Shown: one piece after another, positions 63,309 to 64,000 of the stretch
Layout of the letters: the number at the start of each line of letters is the position of its first letter
Position numbering within the stretch: the stretch's first letter is position 1
NCBI RefSeq assembly: GCF_021266465.1
Contig: NZ_CP089848.1
Coordinates: 620,001 to 684,000, forward strand
Length of the DNA stretch: 64,000 nucleotides
Direction of reading: 5' to 3'
Origin: Paralcaligenes sp. KSB-10
GTDB lineage: Bacteria; Pseudomonadota; Gammaproteobacteria; Burkholderiales; Burkholderiaceae_B
Program-made: the position numbers and the translations under genes
The notes under the pieces: model-generated
What the model was told of the DNA's origin: nothing
Databases searched by the model: none
Seen by the model: the letters and a program-made list of their open reading frames with translations, nothing else

Positions 63309-64000
63309 GCTTTATCCCCTTCGGCGGGCGGCGAAGGCTCCGCCGGATTAGGTCCTGCATCGACATGGTGATGCGCAGGCACATGGCCAAGCAGCTTGGG
63401 CTTGGTTTTGAACAGTGTCAAAACCACGACAAAGAATGTCGGCACAAACAACACGGCCAAAGGCGTCGCCGCAAGCATGCCGCCAAGCACGCCGAGGCCG
63501 ACCGCATTTTGGCTGGCGGCACCGGCGCCGGTAGCGACGGCCAGCGGCAACACCCCCAGAATGAAAGCGAACGAGGTCATGAGGATAGGCCTGAATCTCA
63601 GGCGTGCCGCCTCGACGGTGGCCTCGCGCATGCTGCCCCCGCTGGCATATGTATCTTTGGCAAACTCGACAATCAGAATCGCATTTTTGGCTGCTAGGCC
63701 TATCACTGTCACCATCCCCACCTGGAAGTACACGTCATTGGCCATACCCAAGCCGTAAATCAGGCCCACGGCACCCAGCATTCCCAATGGAACCGCCAGC
63801 ATGACCGACAAGGGGATAGCCCAACTTTCATACAAGCCGGCCAGCACCATGAACACAACCAGCATGGCCAGACCCAGCAAGATTCCCGATTGGCTGCCGG
63901 CTTTCTTTTCCTGGTAAGACAAGCCGCTCCATTCGTAGCCAAAGCCTTGCGGCAATTGGGCCACCATTTTTTCCATTTCAGCCATCGCGGCTCCCGTGGA
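63305..64000 (-). CDS. RND multidrug efflux pump, inner-membrane subunit (C-terminal part)
   Basis: The last 231 residues of an AcrB/MexB-like proton antiporter; the gene runs off the right edge. The visible part starts in the periplasmic region before YEWSGLSYQEKKAGSQ and then has the last five membrane helices. It includes LAVPLGMLGAVG, VGMVTVIGLAAKNAILIVEFAKD and RFRPILMTSFAFILGVLPLAVATGAGAASQNAVG, all HAE1-family signatures. The cytoplasmic tail is His/Pro-rich (PAHHHVDAGPNPAEPSPP). The membrane-fusion gene should lie upstream outside the window. Substrate unknown. Confidence 0.95.
   Translation of the reverse strand, partial: STGAAMAEMEKMVAQLPQGFGYEWSGLSYQEKKAGSQSGILLGLAMLVVFMVLAGLYESWAIPLSVMLAVPLGMLGAVGLIYGLGMANDVYFQVGMVTVIGLAAKNAILIVEFAKDTYASGGSMREATVEAARLRFRPILMTSFAFILGVLPLAVATGAGAASQNAVGLGVLGGMLAATPLAVLFVPTFFVVVLTLFKTKPKLLGHVPAHHHVDAGPNPAEPSPPAEGDKA

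Overview
The window is a single, gene-dense chromosomal segment of a betaproteobacterium. Gene order and protein sequences point to Burkholderiales, most likely family Alcaligenaceae (Bordetella, Pusillimonas or Castellaniella-like). The clues are the run rpsB-tsf-pyrH-frr-uppS-cdsA-dxr-rseP-bamA-skp-lpxD-fabZ-lpxA-lpxB-rnhB, a pyruvate dehydrogenase operon whose Lpd carries its own lipoyl domain, divergent ppsA/ppsR, and the purF-cvpA-dedD-folC cluster. Nearly everything is intact housekeeping DNA. I found no rRNA, tRNA, prophage, transposase or CRISPR array. Taxonomy is inference from gene content only.

Layout. 1-6.6 kb: the tail of an MFS transporter, a glutathione peroxidase, a glutathione-transferase-like remnant, an RsiV-type lipoprotein, an ankyrin protein, and the minus-strand operon mltG-tmk-holB-tatD. 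6.6-16.2 kb: ygfZ, a valine/isobutyrate catabolic operon, rnfH-ratA facing smpB, an NfeD/SPFH membrane pair, and an O6-alkylguanine-DNA alkyltransferase with an inserted segment. 16.2-21 kb: NDH-2 and the ppsA/ppsR pair. 21-36.5 kb: one long minus-strand supercluster joining translation (rpsB, tsf, frr), UMP kinase, isoprenoid and phospholipid precursors (uppS, cdsA, dxr), outer-membrane assembly (rseP, bamA, skp) and lipid A synthesis (lpxD, fabZ, lpxA, lpxB). 36.7-41.5 kb: map-glnD-marC-dsbB. 41.5-51.7 kb: purF-cvpA-dedD-folC and aceE-aceF-lpdA. 51.9-57.9 kb: a FixLJ-type two-component pair translationally coupled to folD, then prlC and a Sco protein. 57.9-60.3 kb: a disulfide oxidoreductase and a copper-sensing copZ/cueR pair. 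60.3-64 kb: a nitroreductase, pdxJ, and the end of an RND efflux operon.

The most unusual content is a dispersed, highly structured repeat family with three copies: 7677-8168, 13090-13571 and, inverted, 13621-13895. Each copy has a 32-bp inverted-repeat pair closing a 137-163-nt loop that holds further nested hairpins. Two copies share arm sequence and show compensatory changes in the arms and in an internal hairpin. The third keeps the loop core and the 32-bp arm length but has arms of almost wholly different sequence that still match each other. This pattern is expected of an element selected or copied as folded RNA or single-stranded DNA. All copies sit where two genes converge. I do not recognise the family.

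Two other points stand out: a copZ/cueR intergenic region with two separate 19-bp-spacer promoter candidates, and intercistronic hairpins in the rpsB-tsf-pyrH region.
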